Shown: positions 33,061 to 46,484, counted from the stretch's first letter. The stretch is DNA of 64,000 bases from Danio rerio (GCF_049306965.1 NC_133182.1:43619501-43683500); one strand, 5' to 3'. Notes: a model not told the origin generated them from the letters alone. A program made the numbers and translations.

Positions 33061-34234
33061 TGGTCCATGCCACTGTTTGAGACAAAGATATGACTCATTA
33101 CAAAAAAACGGTCTTCACAGGTGGTCTAACAAATGGACTTTTGTTGGTTAAGGATCTGCTGACTAAGGGTGTGCTTATACTTGTTGATTTGTATGGTCCG
33201 GAGTAGAGATGCCAACAATTAATTGACGATAATCCTTTAATTCTATACTTCTAATCGATGGTTAATCAAGCATGGATGTCATTAGCGAGCAAAGTTTTCA
33301 GGTTGCATATGGATTGCATGCAATATGCTTGGAGAAACAAAATGGGGCATTATCATAATAATATGTTTCATGTATCATTTAATTTCAATAATTACTGAAT
33401 ATTTTTAACAATAAATTTAGGAATATGAGAATTGTTTGTTATTTAACCCCTTTTTTACCAACAATACTAAAGCAAATAGATTTGATAGTCAAAAACTAAA
33501 ATGTTTAATCAAAATATCTGATCTTTTTCTAATAAAATAAACATAAGTGTTAAAGAGACACTTAAACTTGCTCAATAAAATTGTACAAAGTGTGTGCAAT
33601 GGTAAAGCGTAAATACTGATCAATCAAAGCAAACTTTAGGGTGTGTATAATAATGATACAACAAACCTCAAACTCTGTAAATAACACAAATTTTGATGAT
33701 TAAACCTGAGCTTTTAAGTAAAGGAACCAACCATCATTATTAAAATGCATACTTCAACATTATAAATTGTAAAGTTGAATGACTACATTACCCCCTATGC
33801 TAAAAATCTTTCAGATAGAAGCTAGTGGCTGTGATAAACAAGAAAAGAAACCAAAAAGCCACTCTAGTGACATCCTTTTTTAATTTACAATCTCTTCTTT
33901 TTTAACCTTTTTTTAATCGATATTGACAATGGTGTTCGGTCAATAAATTGATACCGATTTTATCCCCCAGCCCTAAATGATAATATGAATTACTCACCTT
34001 TATGTCATTCTAAATCAAAGAACTTCATTTATCTCTTAAATACAAATAGAGTTTGCTAATTTTCCATAGACAGCAAGGTTCCTGACTTGATTAAAGGCAC
34101 CAGAAAGGCAGCAAAAGCATTCTCAGAATAGATCACTTAACTTTAGTGGTTCAATCAGAATATCATCAAACTTTGAGAAGTTTTTCAAAATGCAATAAAA
34201 AAAATTATGACTTTATTTAATAGTTTCTTCTCTT
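33061..34234. other. AT-rich DNA with a possible old repeat
   Basis: The stretches near 33,195-33,290 and 33,905-33,975 (AATCGATATTGACAATGG, then TTTTATCCCCCAGCCCTA) resemble ends of a fish MITE, but I could not pair them. Otherwise nothing recognised. Confidence 0.35.
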
Positions 34235-34414
34235 CAGTATCAGTATATTGCGCACATTCATGAGCACTGTGCACTGATGTAACCCCTCCCGCAGATGCCC
34301 ACATGTGGCTTCCTTTGTTTAAAACAAAGCACAGGTGCATCCAAAGTAATATGTCAGCAGGCAGCCCAGTATAACATGCACATTCTTGAGAATGTGCACA
34401 ATATACTGACACTG
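34235..34414. mobile_element. 180-bp MITE with inverted ends
   Basis: The left end CAGTATCAGTATATTG then GCACATTC is the inverted counterpart of the right end GAATGTGCACAATATACTGA CACTG, with few mismatches over about 27 bp. No coding potential. Confidence 0.6.
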
Positions 34415-34569
34415 TGAAAATGTTTGCGCTTGGGTTAGTAATAGTATTATCTAAATTAAATTTTTATGGGAACAAAAACTCTAATTATCTTATTATTTTC
34501 AATGTAAGGTACAGAAACACAGATAAAATTGGGTACTTAAAGTCCTTTGGAATATTTTGCTTGATATAC

Positions 34570-34920
34570 AAAAAACCCAGAGTTGGGTGTAACGCATTCC
34601 ACAGGAATGCTTTATTGTATTCTAATTACATTTTTAGGGAACGTAGTAATGTAGCGAATTACATTTTCTATTTATGTAACTGTATTACGGTTAATAAAGT
34701 CAGTGTAATTGCGTTAAAGCAGTTACTTTGATTTCATTGAGCAAATAAACAAAAACATTGCTGTGACATGCAGTCTAAGCAACTTTCGACTGATATTAAC
34801 TCAACCAGCAACTTGTTCAAGCACTTGAAGTAAGTATTCTATGACAATACTCGTCACCAAGAAAGACATCTGCACCCAAAACAGGATGGGCCAACTCAGC
34901 CTAAACAGGGTAAATTGAAT
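34570..34920 (+). mobile_element. hAT-like transposon fragment
   Basis: The sequence from 34,573 (AGAGTTGGGTGTAACGCATT, then AGTTACTTTG at 34,722) is in the style of fish repeats. It is followed at about 34,798 by codons for STSNLFKHLK, the zinc-finger segment typical of BED fingers in hAT transposases. Only this small part is left. Confidence 0.45.
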
Positions 34921-35764
34921 GTATTGATTTTTTTTTGTGTGCTGGATCTGGAGTGAAAGTATCTTCTGAATGTGAAGAGAAGCGTAGCTGCTCATTGGGT
35001 CGTCCATATATTGTGTCTTTTGCGCATGCTCGCATTTCTCAGGCGCAACCAGTCTGCTTTTAAAACTGCATGATTACCATCTAGAGTTTTCGCTGGACTC
35101 AAAAGACCTGACACAATCTGGTAAATTGAGTTATGGAGATGTCCTACAATGAGTGTAAATGAACTAAGACATTTATATTGCCAGTGACCTTAAAAAAGTT
35201 ATACTGAAATAATTCAATGTCCATTATGACAGAAGATAAAACAGATAATAGTACACTGGTAACAAAAGGCTTCAGACTTGGACCAAAGACAGGCTTGTGT
35301 CACAGTTTTAAAGACTTATGACTGACCTTTGCAAATATAAAAAGTACTTTATGCTTGAATAACTTTTTGGCAATTACTCACAATTTGATTTGGACCTCAC
35401 AGATTGGATTCTGACATATTCCTCACACGGTGAACTTTGTTTTAAGTGCTCTCTCGGGCACAATGTGCAGCAATTTATTAGAAAAGCATCAAAGGTATGC
35501 AAGTAAAAAAAAGTACCAAAATAGTGCCGTCTACACTTCCCCAAGCGTCGGCATATCTCAATAGTTGAATTATTTAATGTCTCAGCCAGATCAATAGTAA
35601 CATTAAAAGAAAAAGAAAATCTTATTGCTAAACATTTATTATTTCTTCTGTATTTAGCATAGATTAATATTTATTGTTACTGTTCTTATGGGCCTTTGTG
35701 GAAAATCACTTGACGGACTGTGGACTACCCCAATAAATGCATAAAAATTAAGCACTGTAATTTT
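34921..35764. other. Non-coding DNA, nothing recognised
   Basis: No reading frame with a domain, no tRNA, and no transposon ends found. Confidence 0.45.
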
Positions 35765-35765
35765 T

Positions 35766-36292
35766 GGTTGTCACGATACTGGAATTTGGTACCAATCGAT
35801 ACTGAAGTATTAAAAATGTTCATTTCCCACTAACATTTGATCGCTACTGAGTGTGCTCTTAAACACAGCTGATTTGCCATAGAGTTCACATGTTCAAAGG
35901 AAATGACTGTGATTGGCCATGAAAGCCAATATTCATTTCACCATACTCACCATCGTTTACTGAGTGTAACCACAAACACAGGAACAGTGGAGTGTTTTAA
36001 AGTCACGTCAATCAGCTGCTTTGTCTATAAGCTGACATACGAGCAATCCGCTGATGAATCATGGCTTTAAAATGCTCCAGTGTCATTGTATCTGTAGTTA
36101 CACAAAGTAAACAGCGGTGAGTTCGATGAACTGATGACCTTCACAGCTAATCACTGTCATTTCTGTTGAGTACATGAAGACAACGGCAAATCAGCACTGT
36201 TTTAGAACATGCTTAACAGTGCTCAATTGTTCGCGGGAAATGGACGTTTTTAAAATTCCAGTATCAATTGGTACCGAATTCCAGCAACCCTA
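35766..36292. mobile_element. MITE with about 60-bp inverted ends
   Basis: Left: GGTTGTCACGATACTGGAAT, then TTGGTACCAATCGATACTG and TTCATTTCCC. Right, in reverse complement: GGGTTGCTGGAATTCGGTAC, then CAATTGATACTGG and TCCATTTCCC. The inverted similarity runs for roughly 60 bp. No transposase. Confidence 0.62.
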
Positions 36293-36527
36293 CTGTAACA
36301 ATCCAATGTTCTCAGAGTATATTTTTACAAACTTAAAATGATGAAATGATCATCTACTTTAAAAGGAATTTAACTGCTTCAGCCTCTTCTTGTCTTGAGA
36401 TATTCCGAGAGATCTCTGAGCTCCCATGTGTCTGCATCACCTGCCTTGTTACACCACTGCAATCACACTCTTTAACACTACAGACAGGTACAGTAGCATA
36501 AAAGTAGTTCTAAAGCTATAAGCTGGG

Positions 36528-36725
36528 CGGCACGGTGGGTAAGATGTTAACACTGTCACATTACTGCAGGAAGGTTGCTCCTCCGAGTGCTCTGATTTCC
36601 CCCACAGTCCAAAGACATGCAGTATAGGTGAAATTGATGAAACAAACTAATCTGGCTGTAGTGTTTCTGTAAATGAGTGTGTATGGGTGCTTCCGAATAC
36701 TGAGTTGGGCATCTGGTGCAGCGAC
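36528..36725 (+). mobile_element. DANA SINE, old and truncated
   Basis: GGGCGGCACGGTGGGTAAGA and CACTGTCACATTACTGCAGG (tRNA-like head), then CCCACAGTCCAAAGACATGC, GTATAGGTGAA and GAGTGTGTATGGGTGCTTCC (body). The middle is partly deleted and the 3' tail is missing. Confidence 0.75.
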
Positions 36726-37367
36726 CTCTGATTAAAGCTCTATATTGCAAGTAAATGTTTTGTGTGTGTGTGAGGAACTGGTTCATATTTATGTGATCAC
36801 TCACCGTTAATCCTCCTCTTGTCTCTTTCCATTCAAATTGCAATGCTCCTTCAAAGGCAGCAACTGTTTTTAAAGGTGCAACACTCTCTGCAATAAAAGA
36901 AGAAATAGAATCCATAAACATCATTGGTTCCTGCATATTTTAGTATCATGATAAGGAGAAACTAAAAGAAGAACTTTTTCAGGTGAGACCAGTTAGGAAT
37001 TGAAACATTTTACCTGCACAAACCCAGTCTATTTTATTTTATTATCAGTCATAAACACACTGGATTGTAAAGTAAATAGCTTTACCTGCACGGCACTTTG
37101 TTATTTGCTAGTTATGTAAATAATAATTTGGAAGTCTCACACATAGCCAAAGAAAAAGGTTTGCAGAAGGTAGAACCCCAGAGTAGAATAAATATGTGAA
37201 GGCCAGGGTTTCAAAACTGTATGCTACTAATAGCTTGCAATTAATTTAATTTGTGTAAAAATGTACATACAGTATGAAAGAGAAAGGAGACAAGAGACAT
37301 TGACTAAGCTTACATGGACATCAAAAATTAAATGCCTTAATCTAACTAAGACAATAATATGATTAAG

Positions 37368-37725
37368 GGGTGGCACGGTGGCTCAGTTGTTAGCACTGTC
37401 ACTTCATAGCAAGGAAGTCGCTGATTCAAGTCCCGGCTGGGCTCATTAACATTTCCGTATGGAGTTTGCATATTCTCCCAGTGTTGGCGTAAGTTTCCTC
37501 CAGGTCCTCCCATTTCCCCATTGTCCAAAGAAATGTGGTATAGGTGAATTAAATAAAACAAATTGGTCGCAGTGTATGAGTGTTTATGAATAAGTGTGTA
37601 TGGATGTTTCTCAGTATTGAGTTGTGACTGGAATTGCATGCATTGTGTACAACTTATGCTGGAATAATTGGCAGTTCATTCCGCTGTGCTGAGCTCTGAA
37701 ATAAGACACTAAACCTTACAATAAG
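37368..37725 (+). mobile_element. DANA SINE, near full length and diverged
   Basis: GGGGTGGCACGGTGGCTCAG head with TTCAAGTCCCGGCTGGGC (box B), then GAGTTTGCATATTCTCCC, GTCCAAAGAAATGTGG, GTATGAGTGTTTATGAATAA and TTGGCAGTTCATTCCGCTGT. Reading frames overlapping it on the minus strand are not genes. Confidence 0.85.
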
Positions 37726-37849
37726 ATGTGTTAAAGACTCTAACACATCCTCTGGAGTGTGACTCATCAACAGTTTGTGTGCGTAATGGCACTACATAAA
37801 AATTCAGGCGTTTCAATTTATTTATTTTTTTTGACAACTTCAACTGCTG

Positions 37850-38200
37850 TTAATTCATCAAGCTATATATACAGACGACGGCAGATATAAATTCTCCAGC
37901 AACAAACCTCCTGAACTCGATGCGAATACGAAGTAAGGACTGGTATAAGAGTTTGAAATTTGCTGACGCCGAATGGAAGGAAATATTCAGCATGGCCCAG
38001 ACAGTAATTGTAAAATTATGTTCAATGATGGAGGGTGTGATGAGTACCCCAAAGTTCACTGTGCATGTACCTGTGCCCTTGAAGATGAAAATGGAGGACT
38101 GTCCTGTACCGACTTGAAAACTGTGAGAACACAGAACCAAAGAGCTGACCGCCACTACTGTGTGCATATCCTGTCGTAAAATGCAGCGAAGAGTCACAGA
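37850..38200. other. Unrecognised stretch with overlapping frames on both strands
   Basis: Holds a 115-codon minus frame (37850-38197) and plus frames of 65 and 68 codons. None shows a known domain, signal peptide or splice context. It could be the remains of a transposon gene. I do not assign a function. Confidence 0.25.
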
Positions 38201-38349
38201 TGATGGTGTTAGTATGGTTAAAAAGTTTAATGTCTGTACTGAATTTTCATATTCATTTAATTAATTTATATTTAAATATTCTTGATATTTAAATATTCTA
38301 TAAAAAACAAATAAAAATTGTATATTTTAATACTAAAAAGTCAATTCAT

Positions 38350-38455
38350 CTATATTTCTGTAGGGCTTTTACAATGGAGATTGTATCAAAGCAGCTTAAC
38401 ATAGAAGTACTAATAAATTGAAACTGTGCCAGTCCAGTTTTCTGGGCCTTCTTCC
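38350..38455 (+). repeat. Cyprinid interspersed repeat fragment
   Basis: CTGTAGGGCTTTTACAATGG, TGTATCAAAGCAGCTTAACA, TAGAAGT.CTA.TAAATTG and GTGCCAGTCCAGTTTTC are phrases I recognise from a common cyprinid dispersed repeat. Only a fragment is present. Confidence 0.5.
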
Positions 38456-39634
38456 CATTTAGTGGTGTCTTTAATATTAATAACAAGTATTCAGCACATG
38501 AAGTGATTAATGCAAATGTACTGTTGGGGATTTATGTTACATTACAGCGATATGATCTTAGATGAAGTTCAGGCAGCATGTGATCTGTGAGCTGGTGTTT
38601 GTACTCCACGTTTTAATTCGATTTGCATTTATTTTGATTATGACTTCAGTAATGGTAATGCATTCAAAAACCTTTGTTTACATAGTAGACTCTTAATCAG
38701 AGTATTGTCTTAATCATATTAAAATCTGAGTATTGATGTCCATGTAAACATTTAGAAAGCAACAGTTTTCATTCTGCTCAGCAATAATATAACTACACTG
38801 AACATGTTAGCTTTGATTTAGAATCCAGACTGATAAGAAACATTGGCACACACTAATGCCACAAAAGTGAAGCACTTGGAAATGTCTCTCACGTACTGTA
38901 TGCGACCTCATAGTCTGAAGTGTCTGTGACAGCAATGTATAAAATAATTAAAATGAAGCCTCTTCTCATAAGATAAGGACACACAGTCTCAAGAACAGTT
39001 ATGAGAGATTGGCGAGACCACGAAATACTGTGGTCAACACTGTTTTCAATAATGTGCAGCACAAACACTTCTGTTAAATCTCATAAAATGTCATTTAGAG
39101 TTGCATGACCTTTGAATAATTAGGTCAGTAGGGATAGAGGATGCAGTTTTAAGTGGCTGTTCAAATTGTTCTGATCTACACAATCTTTTCTATAGATTAT
39201 GATGTCACACAGTTTAGACATACACATTCCAGACTATCATAGCTAAACAATCCTACAGAAATAAACATAGTAAATGTCAAAGGACATAGTATATTTAATT
39301 TTTTCATAAAATTATGACTTGTGTTATCATTTCTGTGTGATGGTTAGTGTATAGATACAGTATGTAGGCTGCTGTTATGGGCATACAGTAAACCCTCTTA
39401 TAAGCTTAGACATTCTTAAATAAGCCTATTGTTTGCCATGGTACTTTGAATATTTTGCCTTAAATCACATAAATCACATGTAAGAATAATTTCAATACAA
39501 CATTAAGACTATTTATTTGACTGCAATCAATAAACTGTGAAAGTATACTATTAAGGAGAAAGTCAGAATGTGTGAATATAAAACCAACTTCACTTTAATA
39601 TTTCAACTACTCTGAAGGCTCAAAGTTGCAATAT
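38456..39634. other. Non-coding DNA, nothing recognised
   Basis: No gene, tRNA or transposon end could be supported. Confidence 0.45.
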
Positions 39635-39636
39635 TA

Positions 39637-40323
39637 CACCTACCGGTCAGTTTATTAGGTACACCTTACTAGTACCATGTTGGACCCCCTTTTGCCTTCA
39701 GAACTGTTTTAATCTTTGTGGCATAGATTCAACAAAATACTGGAAATATTCCTTAGACATTTTGGTCCATATTGACATGATAGCATCATACAGTCGCTGC
39801 AGATTTGTCACCTGCAAATCCATAATGTGAATCTCCCATTTCACCACATCTCAAAGGTGCTCTATTGAATTTAGATCTGGTGAATGTGGAGGCCATTTGA
39901 GTACAGTGAATACATTGTCATGTTCAAGAAACCAGTCTGAGATGATTCGCGCTTTATGACATGGTATATCCTGCTGGAAGTAGCCATCAGTCTGGCCATG
40001 ACCTTTGGCATCAACAAGGCATTTGTGCCCACAGAACTGCCGCCCACTGGATATTTTCTTTTCTTTTTTTCCAGACCATTCTCTGTAAACCCTTGAGATG
40101 ATTGTGCATAAAAATCCAAGTAGATCAGCAGTTTCTGAAATACTCAGACCAGCCCTTCTGGCACCAACAACCACGCCACGTTCAAAGTCATTTAAATCAT
40201 TTTTCTTCCCCATTCTGATGTTCGGTTTGAACTGCAGCATATCGTCTTGACCATGTCTTTATGTCTAAATGCATCGAGTTGCTGCCATTGGACAGGTGTA
40301 CCTAATAAAGTGGCCGGTGAGTG
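39637..40323 (-). mobile_element. Tc1-like transposon, internally deleted
   Basis: Ends are CACCTACCGGTCAGTTTATT on the left and, inverted, CACTCACCGGCCACTTTATT on the right, each bordered by TA, the Tc1/mariner target site. The minus-strand frame 39851-40240 (129 codons) starts MLQFKPNIRMGKKNDLNDFE, then a helix-turn-helix segment (ARRAGLSISETADLL). It then jumps to the C-terminal catalytic part (IPCHKARIISDW and PHSPDLNSIEHL). At 687 bp it is about half the usual Tc1 length, so the middle of the transposase is gone. Non-functional. Confidence 0.88.
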
Positions 40324-40652
40324 TACATTTCCCTTAAAACCTCCAAAATTGCAGTCTCATCTATTTTTACTTTTAATTTAATTTACAAGACCTCACATAA
40401 TGACATCTAAATTGCCATCTTTATTTTTTCTACATTAAGGTATTTCAGGGCCAAAGAGGCTAAACTGTAATGATTTATTGTTCTATACTTACGTGACATA
40501 TGCGCCCTCTGACTTCTGGCTTTATCTGTGTGTGCCTCAGTGTGCTCAGAAAATAGTTATCAGACGGAGAAGACTTTAAAACGCATGCAGGTAATAAGCT
40601 TTGAGGGGGGAAAAACTGCAATATCTCTGGAGCACGACAGACATCCAAACGG

Positions 40653-41776
40653 CTGCGTTTCCGAAAACCATCGTTAGCCAACTAACTTCGCAAATGCTCT
40701 CGTTACAAACATACTTCGTTATTTGACGTTTCCCAAATTCATAGTTTTACGAACTTTTTGCAAACTGCGTCGCAAACGCTTGCAACTACACATAGCTGAA
40801 GTAGAGTTCCTGGTTAAAAAAAAAAAGTAGAGTTCCTGGTTGTGTACTATTCCCAGTTATCCCCCCTAAGCCCTATTCCCTTCGAACGTTCCAACATTTA
40901 AACTTGGAATGGAGTTGAAAAGTCAATATATAAGGTAATTTGCTTTCAAACTATTTTTTACAGTTCAGTTTTAGCAATCTTTATATTGAATGGCGTTCCC
41001 TTCGCAAGTTCGCAGTGCACGTTAAATACCATTTTGAACGCAGCCATGGTTCAAGACTACAGAGCTTGTGCAAACAAAAATATGTAGCATGTTAATGGTT
41101 TTAATTCATAGGTTATTTGTTAAGAAATGTATCACTATATAACATGGGTCTATGGGTTAGATATTTTATGCAGTGGTTTGAATGTGTCAAAGCTGCGTAA
41201 AACATATGCTGGATAAATTGGCGGTTCATGGTGACCCCAGATTAATAAAGGGACTAAGCCGAAAAGAAAATGAATGAATGAATGAGTAATAATAAAAATA
41301 ATAATAATAATTATTATTATTATTATTTTTTATGATAATAATATTATTATTATTAAGTAGGATTAAAAAATCTTAATAAATAGACTACTGTAAATTAAAA
41401 CCAATAACAATTAATATGTTTTTTTTATGAGATCAAAAAAAGTGTTAGCTAGTTTATGTTTTAGAATAACCTATGGAATATTCTCAATAATATGTATAAA
41501 GGAAACATAGACCCAATATGTTCCATTTACATATATTTCAATTGATATAGAAAATGAATGCAGGGTTTTTTTTAGCAAAACTATTATTGATTTTTTTAAT
41601 ACATGTGTGTGTAAAACAACATAATTTGCAATAAATAAATAAATAAATAAAATTTTCCTCTAAAGAAGTTGTTACTCCACCATGTTTACAGCATCATTAT
41701 GGGCGTTTTACGTTATAACTTACATGGTTCAAATAATGGATCTGCGACAAAGCAACTATGGTTTTAGGAAACGCTC
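40653..41776. mobile_element. MITE-like element with a nested DANA tail
   Basis: Left end CTGCGTTTCCGAAAACCATC; right end in reverse complement GAGCGTTTCCTAAAACCATA. Both are followed by GTT and a TTCGCA or TTGTCGCA phrase. Between them lie a DANA 3' end (41,195-41,290) and AAT-type microsatellites. The pairing is imperfect. Confidence 0.42.
41195..41290 (+). mobile_element. DANA SINE 3' end
   Basis: GCGTAAAACATATGCTGGAT, AATTGGCGGTTCATGGTGAC, ATTAATAAAGGGACTAAGCC and GAAAAGAAAATGAATGAATG are the conserved DANA tail. Followed by AAT/ATT repeats to about 41,350. Confidence 0.85.
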
Positions 41777-42169
41777 ACCACTACATCGTTCTTTTCACAA
41801 ACAATGCATCGTGATATGATAGTTCAGCCACGAGTCATGTCATTGTTTGGGAAATTCACTCCTAATTGTTTCACACATACACACAGAGAAGTATTTATTC
41901 AGAAAAGTGGCGGCTGCAGCTCATTTGCATTCAAAGAAACGCACAGAAATAGCGTGTCATTGTTTCCATTCAAAATGTACAGTGTAGTATAACAAAGGTG
42001 ATATATTTTGAACTGAAACTTCAGAGACTGTAGATCTTGTTAAAAGGGGTCGCTTTAAGAAATGTGTTAGATCACAGAATAAGACTGATACAGTAATAAC
42101 ATTCATCAAAGCATTTTTATATGTTGGTATGTAGTATTTATTGCTCATATATCTTTGTGTAATTGTTCA

Positions 42170-42790
42170 TCTAAGGCAGCTGATTGAATTTACTGGAATG
42201 TACACTGGAGCATGGCTGTTAATTAAATCAACATCAAAAAGTGAAGTAAGGGCACTGGGATCAGCAGCACTGTGTCATTAGTATTTAGAGCACTGGGTAT
42301 GTTTCTGGGACACATTGCCAATACATCTAAGTGACTACTTTGCTACACTTTCTCAAGGACAGCATCTATCAACTTGAAATACACTATTGGAATCTTATAA
42401 GCTCAGTACAGAATGATTCACCCGATTTACTCTCTGGTCCACTTAGCCCCTAGAGGTATGGAATACATCAATGAAGCACGGCAGCTCTGTGGTGTAAAAT
42501 ATTCAATTATGATGTATTCTCTTGAGTGGCAGCGTCAATATCCAACATGTGATGAAATCCAGAAGGAATATTTTAATTAAAAATTGTCCAACGATTGTAA
42601 CCGCATCACAGTTATTTGTCTGAAATCCTTTATTGACGTCCTCAAATTAAATTTTCCCACACACACTGTTGTTTCTGAAGATTCAAATTGGAGATTAGAT
42701 GTGGGGATATTCTTATCTTTAGTAATCTTCAATCTCATCTGTCTCGCTGATCATGTAGCATTCATGTCAGCACACCATAAAAAATTGGCT
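42170..42790. promoter_or_regulatory. Repeat-poor complex block, possible conserved non-coding element
   Basis: No repeat or transposon signature over more than 600 bp. AT-core homeodomain-type sites include CTGTTAATTAAATC and TTTTAATTAAAAA. A 71-codon frame at 42584-42799 shows no domain. Confidence 0.28.
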
Positions 42791-44690
42791 TGGGTATAAC
42801 GGTGGCACTTTGCTTTTCTTAACAATGGAAATTCATTGAAAATGCACCTTGCTTTACTACTGACTATTTTATTTCATTATCTGATGGAGAATGTACATGA
42901 TTTTCCATGGATTTCTGAATAAATTGCTAAAATCTGATCTTTTGCACTTTCACCAGCATGGACCACTCCACACTTTGAGCTTGACTTTATTGTAGGGATG
43001 AAAGGGATGGTAAGAAAACAGTGGGATGAAGGGGAAGGGAAGTAAGATGATAAACAGTGAACAGGTAGGTATGTTGATCGGGCATCATATGATGATGCCC
43101 AGAGACTCAGTTACTATCTCTCTAACATTTTGGGGGTGATTGGACCCCCCGATTTAAACAACGAGTGAAGAGAGTATTATAGCAAGAAAATAGAGGGAGG
43201 GAGGGTGAGTGGGTTTCTAGAGAGTAAGAACAGTGCTAGAGGCGTGGTCTGCTTTAAATAAGTTTTCAAGGAGTAGGTGATTGGATAAGGAGACAAAGTG
43301 AGGAGTATTTCTACCGTCGAACCTTTGTTAACAAGTTAACTTCATGTAAAAAATGCAGGGTTCCACACAATTCCTCCAGGTTGTCCCAACACAAATTGAT
43401 TAAGTTAACTTAACCAGTTTAAGTGGTTTGAACATAAAACCATTAAACTGTCCTAAATATCTCAGGACCTTCAAGTCTATATTCCTTAATGTAGTGTCAA
43501 TGCAGCTTATTTTTCAGTGCTGAAGTCCAAACACTTAAGAGCAAATCTGAATACGCTGAATGGGCAGCTCCACGAGATCAATGCTAAGACTTGTCCGTCA
43601 CTGGGGTCTTTCTGGAATCAGTATCATTGATCTCCACTCCTCCATGACTGCCACTGCATGTGCACAGTATATGGCCTGGTCCAGGATTATGGATACCTCT
43701 AGAAGTCCTCTATGGTTGGCATCATCTCTTCGTATGTGATATCCCTTTAGCCCCATCTGAATCATACACATTGCATTACTGCAAAGTAACAATGATAGAC
43801 AAATACAATATCCTTTGACAAAAAAATGTATAAAGCAATAACACTCATTAATTTGACTGACTGGTACATGTTTAAGTTAATTTGGATGAGACGTAACATT
43901 AAGTGAGTCTTTAATGGTGCTGAGTGAAAATGAGAACACATAACCGATGAATAAGTGAAACAAAAATTTGGAATTTATAATGTAAATATTTAATTTAAAT
44001 ATTTAAAATTTAAACAACCGAATCAGAAAAAAAACAGGAGTGTTGTTAAAACAATGAAATATATATAACAAAACAATCTAACTAAACCCCAAGCCACTAA
44101 ACTAACAAACCAAAGAAAAAAGCAGAAACAAAAATTATCTTCAGCGTATGCAACGCTAACTAAACTTCCAACCTATTTCAAAACATAGTTACAAATGTGG
44201 CAACTCCTCCATAAACTACCTAACAAAAAAAAAAAAAACTATGCTGCTCAAAATTACTCAAGTTCTCATAAAGTACACACTGTTAGTCATTAGCAAAAAT
44301 AATCCAATTCTCATAAAGATCGTTCGACTTCTCAATAATAAATACTAAATTGAGCTGCACAAGCTTATCTAATAATAAATAGATCACTTTAACGAGAAAC
44401 AAACTACACAACAACAGCAGCAGTAACAAAAAGAATACGGACACAAATGAACAGGCTGGCTTTTATACATGGCAGACCAGCTCCTGATCAGGGCATCGAA
44501 TGTGTCATAATGGTGATTGACAGCCTTCTCGACCAATGGTTGCATACCTACAGTAGGACAGGACAGAGTACATAACGGAAGAGAGAACAGAACACAAAAC
44601 AAAAAAACAAACACAAAACACCACAAGACATACATAAAAACGTAACACTGACCAATATTGGAAACTTGGATATAATTATCAGCAGCCATA
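42791..44690. other. Non-coding DNA, nothing firmly recognised
   Basis: Contains a G-rich stretch at 43,020-43,270 and a short minus frame (43598-43792) without a domain. It is probably repeat-derived in part, but I could not name a family. Confidence 0.4.
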
Positions 44691-44696
44691 ACCTCT

Positions 44697-44900
44697 GTCT
44701 GTCTGTCTGTCTGTCTGTATGTCTGTGTGTCTGTCTGTCTGTCTGTCTGTCCTTCCATCCATCCATCCACCCACCCATCCATCCACCCATCCCTTCCTTT
44801 CTCCATCCATCCATCCATCCATCCATCCATCCATCCATATGTCCGTCCATCCATCCATCCATCCATCCATCCGTCCGTCCGTCCGTCCGTCCGTCCGTCC
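44697..44900 (+). repeat. Compound tetranucleotide microsatellite (CTGT)n-(CCAT)n-(CCGT)n
   Basis: A CTGT tract at 44,697-44,751 passes into CCAT repeats and then CCGT repeats by 44,900. Long apparent frames on both strands here (for example 44384-44926 minus and 44666-44974 plus) are translations of the repeat. Confidence 0.95.
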
Positions 44901-46480
44901 ATGAATCCAACCTTTACAACACTCAAGAGGAAATCTCCACTATTCCTTTTGACAGTACTCTTTCAGTTCAGTAATATTCTTTGAGATATCTGGTGTAAAT
45001 CACTCACTGTCCTCAATTCTTTTTTTGTCAGGCTGAGGTCAGGGCCGGTCTGAAACGGTGTGCTTTCTTTTATTGAAGCCATTCTGTTGTTGATTTACTT
45101 TTGCGCTTTGGATTGTTTTCCTGTTGCATCACCCAACCTGTTGAGCTGGCCTTACATTCTCCAGCAAAATGTCCTGATAAACTTGGGAATTCAGTTTTCA
45201 ACCGATGATAACAAGCTGTTCAGGCCCTAAGGCAACAAACATTTCTAAACCACGATGGCCTGTCCACCATACGTTACAGCTGAGACAAGGTTTTGATGTC
45301 AGTGTACTATGCCTTTTTTTCCTCACAGACAAGTCAATATTGGTTTAATATGTCTAAAGAATATTTTTCCAGTAGCATTCAGGTGCTATTTTCTTATCTT
45401 TAGATGTGTGGAATATTGTGTGCGTGTGTGTGCGCAGCATGCCTACTGCTAGAAGAGAGTAACAGCAGGGTTAAACTTTCTCCAGACATCTCACCATCGA
45501 TGAATGAACATGAAAACTTTCAGAAATACTTCTGTTAACCTTGTTAAGCTTAGTAATTAGCTTGAAAACAACAAAAGCAGTGATGCAAACTTTAAAAATG
45601 AGGTTAAATCCAAATTCTGCTGTGAAGCAAATTTAGAAGCTTCATTAAAATAAATCTTAATAAAGATAATGTCATTATTCCACTCAATTCTGTTTTGTGT
45701 TGATTCAGATCATTGGTTATTACTGATTTCATCATAAATGTACTTTGAAAAAAGTGGAAAGCCAAGCATGGCAGTTGTTAGCCGAAACAGCCATCAAAAA
45801 TGTCTTAGTACAAACAATTTTAATTTAACACAGAAGGGTGTTTTGATCTGCATATAAGATAATGAAGATTAGTATGAGGATATTCGTTTTTATCTTCTTT
45901 TTTGTGATATTTTTATTTACAATTTATAAGATTCTTAACAAACGCAGTACAATACCAATAAAAAGAAGAAAAAGTACATAATATACATGCCATCAGGGCT
46001 TGCTGTTGGGTTAACGGAAAGGTGTCCATTATATTAGAATATCCAAAAGTAGTCAAATTGTAGTTAGGTTGGATATTGGTTCCATAAGCACTGAAAAGCA
46101 ATTCAAAGATGCGTTTTTTTGCTTTTAATTTTTCAGACTATTGTAGAAATGCAAATTATCACATAGAATTGTTTATATTGCAAAGCAAGCCTTTTCACAA
46201 AGGTCGATACAGATTCTAAATGCTGATAAGATCAGGACCTGGCTAATATGGCTGAGGAGTTTGGGGGTTTTACAATGTGGTCACATGTTGATTGGTCAGT
46301 TTGTATATCTCAGTATTTGAGTTTTGGTCACATGGTCAAGAAAGATACAAAATAGGTTGTAATCTTTGCTCTTCCTCTTTTTTCCTGCTCTGCTTCACTC
46401 CTGCTCTGAGGTCTATCTTTTCTGACTCTACTGCTATCAGGCTCTCTTTGAGGCCTGCATCTGTTCTTTGTCTATTCTTC
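44901..46480. other. Non-coding DNA, nothing recognised
   Basis: No gene, transposon end or RNA gene could be supported. Confidence 0.4.
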
Positions 46481-46484
46481 TCTC

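Noticed and set aside
36556-36936. 126-codon minus frame as a gene
   Set aside because: Mostly antisense of an old DANA SINE.
44384-44984. Long HPSIHPSI- or DGWMDGWM-type frames
   Set aside because: Translation of the (CCAT)n and (CTGT)n microsatellite.
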